Shown piece by piece: positions 1-9,544 of a stretch of DNA of 64,000 nucleotides. A program made the position numbers and the translations under genes. This stretch comes from Pycnopodia helianthoides (Eukaryota; Echinodermata; Asteroidea; Forcipulatida; Asteriidae): assembly GCA_032158295.1 (NCBI GenBank), contig CM063244.1, positions 26,634,930 to 26,698,929 on the forward strand, given 5' to 3'. Every line of letters begins with the position of its first letter. Position 1 is the stretch's first letter. The notes under the pieces are model-generated. The model saw only the letters and a program-made list of their open reading frames with translations. It was not told the DNA's origin and made no database searches.

Positions 1-289
1 AAACATGAATTTAAAGAAGTAACCAAAAAAGCATGGTTTACAAGGCAGAACATAAGATAAGTATGGAGGCATCATCTAGAAGCCGAGGCTTGTGGTGAGA
101 TGCCTGATGGACAGACAAACAGAAAGTGAAAAAGGAAGAAGGAAGTACGGACAAACAGGTTGAACGAAGACAGAATAACCCCAACGTAGGACTGTTCCTC
201 TGTGTTGTACACAGATACAGAGTCCTAGATAGGAGGGTCCGTTTCCAGGGCGGAAAAATTTTCAGAGCTCCATGATTCAAACCTTCGTT

Positions 290-620
290 TGTAAGAATCT
301 ACTTATCTCACTGGATTAACATTCCACAGCCACATACATTTTGGGGGCTTTGGGTTTTGTATTAGTCAGATATTCTTCATAAAATCACAATTTTTGTGAA
401 ACGATTCAGCTAGTAATGTTAATCATTTCTGCAAACTTTATTCTGCAACACAGTTCATCACGCAAACCTGTGTGTGTGTGTGTTTGCGTGGACCTCGATA
501 CCGCATACCACCGCAGTACGCACTCAATTCAAATGAATGTCACGCAATCGTCCTGCGGCCAACATGCTAGTGTATGCGTACGCACGGCAGGCATATCCGA
601 GAGACTGCGAAAACAAAACT
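290..620 (+). repeat. Dispersed repeat, family A (copy 1)
   Basis: This stretch is related, in opposite orientation, to 9545-9870. Shared blocks include GGATTAACATTCCA, a GT/CA-rich tract and CAATTCAAATGAAT. It lies left of GTF3C1 exon 24, inside the following intron. The family name is unknown; no coding potential is seen. Confidence 0.6.
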
Positions 621-728
621 GTTGAGAGCTAAACTATTACACAAAAATGACACATTTTAGTTACAGGAAAATTAAGAAAACAAAGATTTAAAGTCAGTGT
701 GCAAGAATTAAAACCATTTATAATATTC

Positions 729-889
729 CAGGCCTCGAATTAACCAACGGCACCCACAGCAAATGCCGTGGTGCCCTGTGCTTTTGCTGTGGTGCCCTTT
801 GCAAAGTTCCAATACAAATTTCCATTTTCCTCATAGAAGTTACAGGGGAAAACTGCCGTGCCCCTTCAAGAGTGAAGTTCGAGGCCCTG
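729..889. mobile_element. MITE with CAGGCCTCGAA ends
   Basis: The element starts CAGGCCTCGAA and ends with the near-inverse TTCGAGGCCCTG. Its interior alternates 'gccgtggtgccct' blocks. Related copies are at 23282-23416, about 25279-25430, 53455-53600, 57735-57870 and 58745-58900. CAGG-type termini suggest a non-autonomous hAT, but no 8-bp target duplication was confirmed. Confidence 0.55.
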
Positions 890-989
890 ATACTCTCGTT
901 TCAAATTGTTACAATTTTGTAGGTTGTAAACCAGCCCGCAACAAGACACTGTGATTCTGAAAACGTTTTTGGAAGCGAGAGTTATTTAC

Positions 990-1112
990 CGTGTCTTCTG
1001 CACATTCACCGAGGCACACAGCGAAGTTGGTTTTGAATTTGTGATCCTTGAGGAGACGGATGGAGCGTGTGGCGATGTTCTTGGCATCCTTGTTTCTCAT
1101 ATCAACAAAGCT
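990..1112 (-). CDS. GTF3C1: GTF3C1 exon 24
   Basis: The 41 codons enter and leave in phase 0, with acceptor TACAG at the right and donor GTAAAT at the left. The peptide (SFVDMRNKDAKNIATRS... ending GECAEDT) aligns with the human segment around [20 protein letters not shown]. This is the last GTF3C1 exon in the window; the next must be left of position 1, since nothing homologous is seen in 1-900. Confidence 0.85.
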
Positions 1113-1307
1113 CTGTACATGGTAAACAAACAAAAGTTATATGGTTTTTGAGGCATTGCATGGTGAGATATCAATGTATATTCGGTTTGCGGTAACACCA
1201 TGTGTATAATTATCTACTTTGCTGTGTAGATTTTGTTCTTTAGAGAACTTGTCTTGCTATTTGTTCTACTACCACGGAGAAGATTTTTTTAACTTGGAAG
1301 ACTTCTC

Positions 1308-1323
1308 AGTTCTGAAAAGAACT
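1308..1323 (-). other. Histone-type stem-loop sequence, copy 3
   Basis: On the minus strand this reads AGTTCTTTTCAGAACT: a six-base-pair stem with loop TTTC, the same shape and loop as the histone mRNA 3' stem-loop, with an A-T first pair. It lies in the intron left of exon 23, in repeat-like DNA related to 3900-3960 (shared 'ggggacttctcgta'). Confidence 0.45.
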
Positions 1324-1764
1324 ATTTTTAACTACTAACTGGGCGGGAGGTAAGGAATCGGCCTGGACTACTACTTTCACTTAGTGGATCGGGGGGACTT
1401 CTCGTAATTAACTGCACTGCCTTGGAGTGAGTTCTTTTGGTCTCAACGTTTTGACTAGCTTGCTTTAGTCATTGTCAAAAAGTTACTTTCATTTGACAAC
1501 AATCCAAAAAAAAATCAAATTAAAGAGGGGTCTCCAAGAAGGTCAATTTGATTTTTGTAATGCATTTATTTTCCAACAGATACAGGTCCTCATGAAAGTG
1601 GGGGGAAACAAATTACAAGTTCACGTTAAAATGGTGTAAAATGTCATTTTATTTGACAGCAAAAAAATCAAATAAGTTTGCACATTCCAAGAGGAATTTT
1701 TTGTGCCAGTCGAAAGGTCAAATTCAATGCTATTTTGATTGAATATCATCAAAATACAGGAATG

Positions 1765-2160
1765 AACTGCCACCACCTTGCAAGGTTTTAAATGGCCGTT
1801 TAAGACCTGGTCACTACTTTATATTTCCATTCATAAATGCCCTTTTTGTTAAAAAGCATAATAATGTTGGAAAATCTGTACAACTTTTCTGCTAACTTTC
1901 AATTCCTGTCACGCCCTGGGGCCCTGTTTTGCAAAGGATATGCATGCCACACTCAATGGTTGTGCGTACGGGTGCGTACTAACACTAACAGATTTTAGGT
2001 TGAATACCCGTACGTATTGATTGTGTTTCGCGTAAATTAGTGCCATGCGTAATCTTGCGCGCCACAGGTACATGTATATTTAAACACTTCTAGCCGTGTC
2101 TGTATCATCTGGTGATGTCAACTCGACCAATCAGAATGAATAAACTTTCCCGGGTATTTA
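1765..2160 (+). repeat. Dispersed repeat shared with 62,290-62,680
   Basis: This begins with 'caaggttttaaatggccgtttaagac' type sequence and continues through 'gcgtacg' and 'cgcgccacagg' blocks that recur in the same order at 62,290-62,680; the first part also recurs near 4,600-4,830. It appears to be an outer part of the GGAATAAAAG foldback family. No ORF of note. Confidence 0.6.
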
Positions 2161-2162
2161 TG

Positions 2163-2413
2163 AATAGATGTTAAATACACATACTTTGTCGTTGAATGAG
2201 AAGGATTTGTATGACTGGTCGTTATACTCACAGGGAAGGATTTGAACCCACAACCTTTGCTTTCTAGAGCAGATGTCTTACCACTAGACCACCGAGCTTG
2301 CCCACTACCTAGAGGCAGTTAGCTAGGTGCAAGATATGTTTAATAGGTGTTAAATATATATACTTTGTCGTTGACTAGGACGAATTTGTATGACTGGTCA
2401 ATATACTCACAGG
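2163..2413. repeat. 72-bp direct duplication flanking a SINE
   Basis: Positions 2163-2234 and 2342-2413 are diverged direct copies, both ending TATACTCACAGG. The right copy overlaps the 5' splice site of GTF3C1 exon 23; the left copy therefore carries a second donor-like CCTGTGAGTATA on the minus strand. A tRNA-derived SINE occupies the interval between them. Confidence 0.7.
2235..2330 (-). mobile_element. tRNA-derived SINE (GGTCTAGTGGTAAGA type)
   Basis: On the minus strand an A-box-like GGTGGTCTAGTGGTAAGA is followed by a B-box-like GGTTGTGGGTTCAAATCC. The same head recurs at 21,840-21,995 and 24,060-24,260. It resembles a Pol III promoter of a tRNA-like SINE head and does not fold as an intact tRNA. 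Confidence 0.65.
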
Positions 2414-2515
2414 CACTTTCTTCGAGAAGACGTAATGCACCGTCTCCCACGTAATGGACATCTTGTAATTCAACTTCTTGGTCAGGATGGTTGAAGCAAC
2501 TCTGCAGAGCAGTAA
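2411..2515 (-). CDS. GTF3C1: GTF3C1 exon 23
   Basis: Thirty-five codons, phase 0 to 0. The acceptor is a long T tract plus CAG; the donor is CCT|GTGAGTA. The peptide LLLCRVASTILTKK and ITWETVHYVF matches the human LLVLCRIASNVLNTK and VTWQVVRDIL regions. Confidence 0.93.
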
Positions 2516-2549
2516 CTGAAAAAAAAAATGTGTTGAGTCAGCTCAAACA

Positions 2550-2880
2550 TTAACACTGGACCGCAGGCCCGAGGCCAGTGATTTTACAGAGTTGGGCCAG
2601 TGAACTCAAGACCCGGCGAGCCCGATGGTCTTGTGTTTTTCATTTGAACAATAATAGGCTACCTCATTGTTTAGTATCATTGTGAAGAAAAAATGTTAAC
2701 TATACGTCTGAAAAGTATCTATCAATTCGGCCGAGTATCAAAGTACACAGTATACACATTTACGACAATTGAGATGGATCTTCCTGTGGTCTTGGAAATA
2801 TATACTCTAGTCAAGTAAAACATTTGAGCTACAAGCCCTGCAGTCTTGTAAATATTCCCCAACCCCCCCCCAAAAAAAAC
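2550..2880. mobile_element. Truncated hAT-like MITE (CAGGGCTCGAA family)
   Basis: It contains the family block CACTGGACCGCAGGCCCGAG and a later 'ctacaagccctgc' tail. Better copies are at 30,677-31,071 and 54,891-55,229. The left terminus is missing. Confidence 0.45.
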
Positions 2881-2984
2881 TTTTAAAATGTGAGCCATGT
2901 AGAGGAAAACAAAAATAATTCAATTCCTTTATCATTTGGTAAAGATGTCCCTAACACACGCCCTGTTTCTTTAATTAGTTGTGG

Positions 2985-3060
2985 CGTGTCGTGGCCGAGT
3001 GGTCTAGTGCATCGGAGTCAAGTTCTGGTGGCTGACGACCACGGCCACGACCACGACCAC
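2985..3060 (+). mobile_element. tRNA-Leu-like SINE head, truncated
   Basis: The stretch reads GTCGTGGCCGAGTGG then 'gagtcaagttctggtg', the 5' head of the tRNA-Leu-like SINE family seen full length at 11,318. The rest is replaced by a (GACCAC)-rich tract ending just left of exon 22's donor. Confidence 0.5.
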
Positions 3061-3096
3061 ACGCCCCAATCAATCCATCCAAACCATAACCTTTAC

Positions 3097-3371
3097 CAGA
3101 CTATCCTCTTCCGGAGTCCAGTTGAAGGTCGCCCTCGTTGCCAAGCCCACCGCTTTCTTCTTCTCGGTCTTCAGTCTCCTCTCTTTCTTCGTCCTCTGCT
3201 TCTCCTCCTTGGCCCTCCGGCGCTCCTCCTGCCGTTTCCGTTTGGCCTTTCTCTCCTCAGACTCTTCCTGGGGGGCCCTCTTGCGTTTGCGGCCTTTGCC
3301 ACCGGCGGTTTCTGCCTTGTGCTCTTCAACGTTAACTAGTTTGGTGTCCACGGCAACATTTTGTTTTGCAC
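3097..3371 (-). CDS. GTF3C1: GTF3C1 exon 22 (basic linker)
   Basis: The exon completes a split Gly codon, then gives 91 codons to phase 0. It encodes a Lys/Arg/Glu-rich stretch (KGRKRKRAPQ, RRRAKEEKQR) followed by TFNWTPEEDSL. The donor GTAAAG at 3096 gives EDSL+LLLCR, exactly the spacing of human EDGLLVLCR. A second GT six bases downstream (GTTATG) would add two residues and is less likely. The basic region corresponds to the human KKRKRLKKD-type linker and is probably disordered or a nuclear-localisation region. Confidence 0.9.
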
Positions 3372-3454
3372 CTGGAGTGTAAGCGGAGCAATCTAAATTT
3401 ATCAGTTTTCAAAATTGTAACTTTGTTTCCGAGTATTTTACCCACCACACCTGG

Positions 3455-3612
3455 GGTCGATTTCACAAAACTCTTCCTAACTTAGGACTAGTCCTACGCA
3501 ACGCTAAGAGATAGGACTAGTCCTAAGTACTGGTCCTAACTTAGGACTAGTCCTATCTCTTAGCATTGCCTAGGACTAGTCCTAAGTTAGGAAGAGTTTT
3601 GTGAAATCGACC
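3455..3612. mobile_element. Near-perfect 158-bp palindromic MITE
   Basis: The element starts GGTCGATTTCACAAAACTC and ends with its inverse; repeated CTTAGGACTAGTCCT palindromes fill the interior. It is a short foldback element, probably non-autonomous, lying in the intron between exons 21 and 22. Confidence 0.85.
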
Positions 3613-3629
3613 TCTGAACTTACAATTTT

Positions 3630-3712
3630 AGGAAAAAATAATGAGCGCTTTGAGACGCCAATTGGTGTGATAAAGCGCTATATAAGAACTCAGTATTATT
3701 ATTATTATTCAG
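3630..3712 (+). mobile_element. SINE 3' tail fragment
   Basis: The sequence 'aaagcgctatataagaactcagtattattatt' style tail matches the 3' end of the SINE at 11,318-11,745 (GCGCTATATAAGAAGCC plus ATT repeats). No tRNA-like head is attached. A similar tail in the opposite direction lies at about 3990-4060. Confidence 0.5.
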
Positions 3713-4180
3713 CGTTGTGTTGGGACCCTCCTAGTCATATGAGCTCCCCTTAGGGATAGGTCATGTGACAGCAGATCGTTGTAGATGGGGGGGGGGGGGC
3801 AGGGAGGAAGTCGTAGCCTGATTCCTGTTGAGAATTGTCCTGCTGTTTATCTACTGCCCCAGAGTGCATACGAAAACTGGGGACTTGTAGCTCTACATAG
3901 TGGATTGGAGGAGGGGGAGGGAGGGGACTTCTCGTAGTTATCTTCACACTGCCGACTGAGATATTATCCAGTCAGCCAATATCCACAGACTAATAATAAT
4001 AACTGTATTTATAAAGCGCCAAATTGCCAAAGGATACAAGGCGCTGATTTTTTTTTTCTGCTAGGTATGTGGAGCTACGTTGTTAAGCATGAGGCCTATT
4101 CATTTATAGCACCATGTTGTGGTTTACAAGGTGCTGTGGTGCAATATGCTACATAATATAATAAAAAAAAAAAAAATTAC

Positions 4181-4335
4181 CTGGCTTTACACTGAGCAGA
4201 ACCGTTTTGCGTTGCAGTGGATTATTGAGTCTCTGCAGCCGTTTGTTCTGTGGATCCTCGAAGCGATTCACCAGACCCCCCTGGACCATACGATTGAGAT
4301 CAAACGTGGACTTTGTCCAGTTCCTCTTCAGGTGA
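4181..4335 (-). CDS. GTF3C1: GTF3C1 exon 21
   Basis: The exon enters after a split Ser codon (AG|T) and ends in phase 1. The peptide SHLKRNWTKSTFDLNRMVQ matches human GHLKRNWIWTSYIINQ. The acceptor is GGTAG and the donor GTAATT, followed by a long T run on the minus strand. Confidence 0.92.
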
Positions 4336-4489
4336 CTACCAGGGGCAAAAAATATATTAGAAACTTTGCGTGTGAAAGATGTGTGGAAACTAATTTGAAG
4401 AAAACCACATTGTCAATTTATCTATCGTTCAGAACCAGAGTGGATGGTATTGAACGGTCAGACAGTGGGAGGGTTAAGCATACAATAGT

Positions 4490-4830
4490 AAGGAAAATAA
4501 AAGAGTGGCGATGAGGTTTTCACCGGCCATTTAAAACCAGCAGGGTCGTGGCCGTGCGATAAACGACCAAGCCAAAGGCGAGGTCCTTTATCGCCACAAC
4601 CCTGCAAGGTTTTAAACGGCCGTCTAAGACTGAGTCACTACTCTTTTATTCTCATTCCTAATTGCCCTTTAAAAAGCGTACCAATGGTGGAAAATCTGTA
4701 AAACTTTTTCTGTTCACTTTTAATTCCTGTCACGCCCTCACGTTTCAACATGGCCATGTGATCTCTTCTCGAACCAATCAAAATGGATGAACTGTCCAGG
4801 GTGTCTATGAATGACCCGTTTGCATCATGT
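4490..4830. mobile_element. MITE of the ATAAAAG..CACTACTC foldback family
   Basis: Inverted halves ('gaggttttcaccggcc' against 'ggccgtctaagactgagtcac') surround a short GC-rich centre with CGGCCACGAC-like sequence. Close relatives are at 6593-6765 and the longer 61,471-62,332. The right flank continues with the dispersed repeat of 1765-2160. Confidence 0.65.
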
Positions 4831-4887
4831 GTATAAACTTGAGAAAAATACTTGTTTTCAATGTCATCAAGACCATGTGCCTCTTAC

Positions 4888-5047
4888 CTGTAGAAACTTA
4901 AATCCAATCCACCCGCTCCCTTGCCATCGCCAGGTATCCGACCGTCATCGATGACCGCATCTTTATAACTGTCTAGTTTCCTTGGCACCACTGGTGGCCG
5001 CATTTTGAGGCTCATCTGACCGGGCGAATTAGACAATCGTGAAGTTC
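4888..5047 (-). CDS. GTF3C1: GTF3C1 exon 20
   Basis: The exon starts with the last two bases of a split Gly and ends in phase 2. It includes KLDSYKDAV and DDGRIPGDGKGAGGLDLSFY; the latter matches human [20 protein letters not shown] and is the clearest single GTF3C1 signature in the window. The acceptor TTTTAG and donor GTAAGA are both good. Confidence 0.96.
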
Positions 5048-5149
5048 CTAAAAGCCACCCAAAAAAATGAAAAAGTTCAAAATATTGGATGTCTTCGTTG
5101 CAGAGTGTTGCAGAGTGTGCAGAAATTTCTAATGTCCAACGATGAGTAC

Positions 5150-5440
5150 ACAAAACCTTTTTTGGTAAATTTCTAATGACCTGCAAATTTTTTTTGGTAA
5201 ATTTGACTATGACTATGAAAATTCTTGACAAATGGGTTCCAGGCCTGGGTTCTACAATGATGTGTACACAAAACCTTTTTTGGTAAATTCCTGACAAATG
5301 GATTCCAGGCCTGTGTTCTGCAACAATGTGTACACAAAACCTTTTGAAAATTCCTGACAAATGGATTCCAGGCCTGTGTTCTGCAACAATGTGTACACAA
5401 AACCTTTTTTGGTAAATTCCTGACAAATGGATTCAAGGCC
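5150..5440. repeat. Minisatellite, ~60-bp unit, about 4 copies
   Basis: The direct repeat unit contains 'ctgacaaatggattccaggcct', 'gcaacaatgtgtacac' and 'aaaaccttttttggtaaatt'. It begins about 100 bp from the acceptor of exon 20. ORFs across it are repeat artefacts. Confidence 0.85.
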
Positions 5441-5771
5441 TGGGTTCCTCCCTTACTCTAGACCTAAAACCTACAGACTCAGTGCATTACCAGAACTACA
5501 AAACTACAGGTTAAGGACACAATGTGCACAACTTCCTTCACCCTTTGGTGACCACTTTACATCCTGAAATCAGGAGAGAAAAAAAAAATTAGCAGTCTCT
5601 TATGGTTAACCAATCAGCACTGTTTTTCAGTGCTTCCCTTCCAGGGGTTAGCGATGAGAGGTAGCCAACATTACACATGGTTTGCACTGCTGCGCCTGGT
5701 GCCCCCACTCTCTATTTGCTCAATAAAACAAAAAATTGCTTCAAGCAGTATTTCTGTTAGGTCTTACTTAC

Positions 5772-5946
5772 CAAGAGGCGTGTCCGAACATATCACCTTC
5801 AGCTCAAACCAAAACTTCTCCACATCGTTGAGTGTTCTAAAGTGATGTTTGTGGATGGGGTAAGGCTTGTCAGAAACGGTGTTACTGCCTGGGTCACTGG
5901 ACGAGGTGTCAACGAGGGTGGCATTGCGGCAGATGTAGAAACACAA
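5772..5946 (-). CDS. GTF3C1: GTF3C1 exon 19
   Basis: Phase 0 in, phase 1 out. The peptide contains LCFYICRNATLVDT and LNDVEKFWFELKVICSDTPL, matching human VFIFLKKNAVIVDTT and [20 protein letters not shown]. The acceptor is CTCCCCAG and the donor GTAAGTAAG. Confidence 0.96.
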
Positions 5947-6009
5947 CTGGGGAGACATCAAGATCATATTGAAATTTAACCCTCCTACTGTCTTACCATT
6001 CAATGTTAT

Positions 6010-6095
6010 CTTTCTCCAGAAGACGATCAGAGCATACTGATCGAAACGTCGAGTTAACCAACGGTTCTTTTCAGAACCACCCCAACTCAATAAGA
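6010..6095 (+). other. Repeat with histone-type stem-loop, copy 1
   Basis: The block CAGAAGACGATCAGAG, then GATCGAAACGTC, is followed by GGTTCTTTTCAGAACC (6063-6078) and ACCCC. A second copy of the same architecture is at 26,700-26,790 on the minus strand. The 16-mer matches the histone 3' stem-loop except for one compensated base pair, and an ACC follows as in histone mRNAs. Confidence 0.6.
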
Positions 6096-6194
6096 GACAG
6101 TATTACATGGTTGTCATCGCAAACCTTTTTCCATATAGTTATCTATGAAAGGCTTCAACATGATATCATGTGGTGAATGCACCTATACAGCACA

Positions 6195-6590
6195 CAGTCA
6201 ACCCTCCTACTGTCTGACCATTCAAGATCATCTACTTTGGTGATGGGTTAAATAAACTATGCAAGCCTGCAACATGATATCATGTGAGTGGTGAGGGAAT
6301 CTACACAGTACATAGTCAACCCTCCTACTGTCTTACCATTCAATATCATCCACTATGAGTTTTGAATAAGGGAATAAAAGAAAAGCGAGCGAGGTCTTAA
6401 CAGTCATTTATCTATCATTCAAAACCACAGTGGATGATATTGAATGGTCAGACAGTAGGAGGGTTGACTATGTACTGTGTAGATTCCCTCACCAGTCACA
6501 TGATATCATGTTGCAGGCTTGCATAGTTTATTTAACCCATCACCAAAGTAGATGATCTTGAATGGTCAGACAGTAGGAGGGTTAAGCATA
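6195..6590. mobile_element. Foldback MITE pair, CCCTCCTACTGTC ends
   Basis: The segment at about 6195-6365 is repeated in inverse orientation at about 6410-6590. Both carry 'accctcctactgtct' ends, TGATATCAT and 'gcctgcaacatgat'. The elements belong to the same TTAA-associated family as 24,463-24,683, so this is a large hairpin made of opposed copies. Confidence 0.7.
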
Positions 6591-6592
6591 CA

Positions 6593-6765
6593 ATAATAAG
6601 GGAATTAAAAAGTGGCGACGAGGTCTTCACCGGCCATTTAAAACCAGCCGGGTCAAGGATGTGCGATAAAGGATCGAGCCAAAGGCAAGGTCCTTTATCG
6701 CTACAACCCAGCAAGGTTTTAAACAGCCGTTTAAAACTGAGTCACCACTCTCTTATTCCAAATCA
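6593..6765. mobile_element. MITE of the ATAAAAG foldback family
   Basis: Inverted arms ('aaaagtggcgacgaggtcttcaccggcc' type) enclose a short centre, as at 4490-4665. It abuts the previous element directly. No coding function is seen. Confidence 0.65.
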
Positions 6766-7416
6766 TCAACACAGTTCCGTTAAAAACATCAACAAATCCT
6801 CAAAAGTTCAGAACAAATCTGACAGTTTAGCCTCAGCTCCCCTCGACTCTGCATAGAACTTCTACACATGAGTACTCGGTTGCTCCTTGCGCAAGGTTTT
6901 TGTACCCAAAGACTCGGAAAAACCGTAGTCTTTTTAACTTTTTATGCAAATAAGGAGTATTGCTCAGCGATTTTACAGAATTTCCCTGACAGGACAGCAT
7001 GACATAATGATGTATAGAAACACTGAACATGAATATTTTCAACTAAACAGAAACTGAAACCTGAAAACGGCTCTGACAATCACAGGTGATAGACACGGAA
7101 ACTGCACTGTCTGGTACAAAATGTGATACATCAGCAAGGTTTTTTTCCAAACAGAATTTCAGTATTCCTATTATACAAACATTCCTATATTTCTATATAC
7201 ATCACTTTGTCATGCTGTCCTGTCAGGGAAATTGTGTAAATCGTTGAGAAAGACACCTAGTTCACATAAAAAAATTAGACGACGGTTTTTCTATGTCTTT
7301 GTGTACAAAACCTTGTGCTGCCAGCGTCCCAGCAAAGGCGCACGGCCTGCAGCATTTGCGCGTGCGGGTAAAAAAAAGATCGGTCTATATTATAAACTGG
7401 ATGACGTACAACTTAC

Positions 7417-7608
7417 CATCTCTTTGCCCTCGTTCAGATGCGGTGTATAGATGGCTAGTCCCATCGATGCTAGACGATCGACCTCCCTCGCCAGGAAGGA
7501 GAGATACCTTCTCCCCTCGAGGAGCCGACTGCGCATCTTGTGGGGTAAGTCTTTGACCAACCACAGGGACTTGACAGGGTCATTGAGGTAGTCGGACAGT
7601 TTGTCGAT
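7417..7608 (-). CDS. GTF3C1: GTF3C1 exon 18
   Basis: Sixty-four codons, phase 0 to 0. IDKLSDYLNDPVKSLWLVKD and RRYLSFLAREVDRLASMGL align with human [20 protein letters not shown] and RRYIFSVVENLQRLCYMGL. The acceptor is ATGCAG and the donor ATG|GTAAGT. Confidence 0.97.
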
Positions 7609-7779
7609 CTGCATTTTGGCCGAATCAAAAAAAAAAAATACTGAGAACTGGAAACTGGCTAAAAAAGCTTGTGCCTTCTGAACCTTATCCTAAAAAAATC
7701 CACAGCCTAAACTGCGGGGTTACATTTGTAATTTTCATGAATTAAAGAACTACTGAAAACTCAAAAACTGGCTACCCAT

Positions 7780-7860
7780 GTTATTTTGTGTTTTCCTTAC
7801 ACCAATGTGTGAGAAGCACTGTATACTCAGCGAGTATTGTGGGGAAAAAAATCCACTGGC
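7780..7860. mobile_element. SINE body fragment
   Basis: The sequence 'ttacaccaatgtgtgagaagcactgtatactcag...' matches the body that accompanies the tRNA-like SINE heads at 21,840 and 24,060. The head is missing here. Confidence 0.5.
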
Positions 7861-7903
7861 GTACTACAAGCTGCATTTCCTTTTCATGATTATAGACACA
7901 ATA

Positions 7904-8082
7904 AGCCCGGATCATACTTCCTGCGAATGCGAATGCGGAGCGAATTTTGTTGTCACAAATTCGTAACGAACAATTCGTAACAGTTGAGATGTGCTCAACT
8001 CCTGCGAAGCATTCGCAGCGAAAAAACAGAGCTGTGACGTCGAAAAATTTGCTTCGCATTCACAGGAAGTATGAACCGGGCT
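7904..8082. mobile_element. MITE with AGCCCGG termini and TA duplication
   Basis: Ends AGCCCGGATCATACTTCC and its inverse with one or two differences; TA flanks both sides, as expected for Tc1/mariner-like insertion. It ends only about 20 bp from the donor of exon 17. The interior has paired 'gcgaatgcg' blocks. Confidence 0.8.
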
Positions 8083-8100
8083 TACGTCGTTTATTCTTAC

Positions 8101-8864
8101 CATATATCTCAACGGAACAACTTTGCAAAATATGACCAGAGGCATTGACAAGACCGCATCCCCCAGGACGCACCAGCCTTCTGTGATGTCCTGGTATTGA
8201 GGCAGTGGCTTGACGAAACGTCGCCAGTCCATGACGTCAAGATACACTCGGTGCTTCTCGGTGTGTGCGGCGTGGACGGGGGTTGGATCCGGCGCGTCTG
8301 ACGGGACGGGGCCAGGCTTAGGGCGGGGGACGGCCTCCGGGTTTGCTGTTCGATTGGGCTCTGGCGACTCCACTGAAATGGGGTCGTGTATGTGGGTCGC
8401 GTTCAAGGAGGCACCATCGCTCGCTGATCGGTCGGACTCCGTCTCTGTCGGTACGTTCCCCTGTTGGATCGACTCAAGGAGACCGAGTGCCGTTTGGGAT
8501 TTGGGGTGTGAAGATGTGCTGATCTCTCCCTGGTGACTGTTCGTGGTGGTGGAACCTTCCTTGGGGAATCCTCGCCGCTGACTGGCCGTTGCGCTCGATC
8601 CCGAAGCTCCACCTTCCGACTTTTCTGTCTCCATCATCGTTCCATCGGCCACGCCATTAGAGCACCTCTCTGATTGGTTAGCCATTTGTACTGGCTTTAC
8701 TGATTGGTGTTTAGGTTGACCAATCAGGTCGTCTGTACCCTGTTGTCTGCTTCCTGCGCTACTCTCCAGATATGCTTCATCGAGCTCTGCTGTTATTGGT
8801 GTTAGCTGGTCTTCATCAAATTCTTGTTTGATGGTAATGACTTCACTTTGTTTAACAGGGGCTT
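8101..8864 (-). CDS. GTF3C1: GTF3C1 exon 17 (long, disordered region)
   Basis: The exon is 764 nt, the longest seen. After a split Glu codon it encodes about 200 residues rich in Ser, Thr, Pro, Glu and Gln, probably disordered. It then encodes a conserved block with VMDWRRFVKPLPQYQDIT and GWCVLGDAVLSMPLVIF, matching human IVSDWKRYVEPIPLHHSV and GWVLLSDILLCLPLSIF. The acceptor is TTTCAACAG and the donor ATG|GTAAGA. The disordered part is more GC-rich than the surrounding introns. Confidence 0.95.
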
Positions 8865-9025
8865 CTGTTGAAATAAACAAAAAATTAAAAATATTAGAAA
8901 ATGCATGTTGTCAAAGTTCTTCCACCTTTGGTTAAACTCAACATACAAAGTTTTGAACTACTGACTAATATTAAAAGTGGTTTGATCAATGATCTGGATC
9001 TGTAAAAAAATGAACACTTTTTTAC

Positions 9026-9161
9026 CTGGCTGAGGGGCCTCAACAGCAGGCTCTTGTTGCACCATGCCATAGACAATGTACCACATGAACAGATGAAACA
9101 CCTTTAACTTCTCCATCTTTTGCAAGTGGCCATAGAAGTTCTTTTTTATAATTAAGCGTCT
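9026..9161 (-). CDS. GTF3C1: GTF3C1 exon 16
   Basis: Phase 0 in, phase 1 out. The peptide includes KLKVFHLFMWYIVYGMVQQE, matching human [20 protein letters not shown]. The acceptor TTTTTTCAACAG lies in a sequence that is partly duplicated further upstream (9326-9405), where the AG has been lost. Confidence 0.94.
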
Positions 9162-9433
9162 CTGTTGAAAAAACGGAAAAGGGAAAGGAAAGTGTTAAAG
9201 TAATCGTTTCTTTTAGGATGTTCAGCATTCTCAGGGAAGATTTCGGGTTTCGAAATTTACAAAGACCTAAGAGTGATAATAACTCTGAATCGATCTTAAT
9301 TGCTCAGCAAAGTGTAGACATAAAAGTTTTTTTTTTATAATTCAACGTCTCCGTCGAAAAAACGGAAAAGGGAAAGGACAGTGTTAAAGTAATCGTTTCT
9401 TTTTAATTGATCTTAATTGCTCAGCAAAGTGTG
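9141..9433. repeat. Partial tandem duplication of the exon 16 acceptor region
   Basis: Positions about 9141-9216 and 9330-9403 are diverged direct copies ('ttataattaagcgtctctg', 'ggaaaagggaaagg', 'gtgttaaagtaatcgtttc'). A second short repeat, GATCTTAATTGCTCAGCAAA, lies at 9292 and 9410. On the minus strand the duplicated acceptor CAACAG has become CGACGG and is dead. Confidence 0.8.
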
Positions 9434-9544
9434 ATTTTTCAGTCAGCCTACAGGGTAACATCATGGTGTTGAAACTGCATTGTTGTGTGTAGAAAATGAT
9501 TTTTGTTAAGCCTGACGTGAAGCCATCAGACACTTACTCTAGTG

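Noticed and set aside
3122..3382. Plus-strand ORFs over exon 22
   Set aside because: Antisense shadows of the Lys/Glu-rich GTF3C1 exon; Leu/Ser-rich translations are expected from its complement.
4884..5436. Minus-strand ORF of 180 codons reading through the minisatellite into exon 20
   Set aside because: Only 4888-5047 is coding; an acceptor TTTTAG precedes exon 20 and the rest is tandem repeat.
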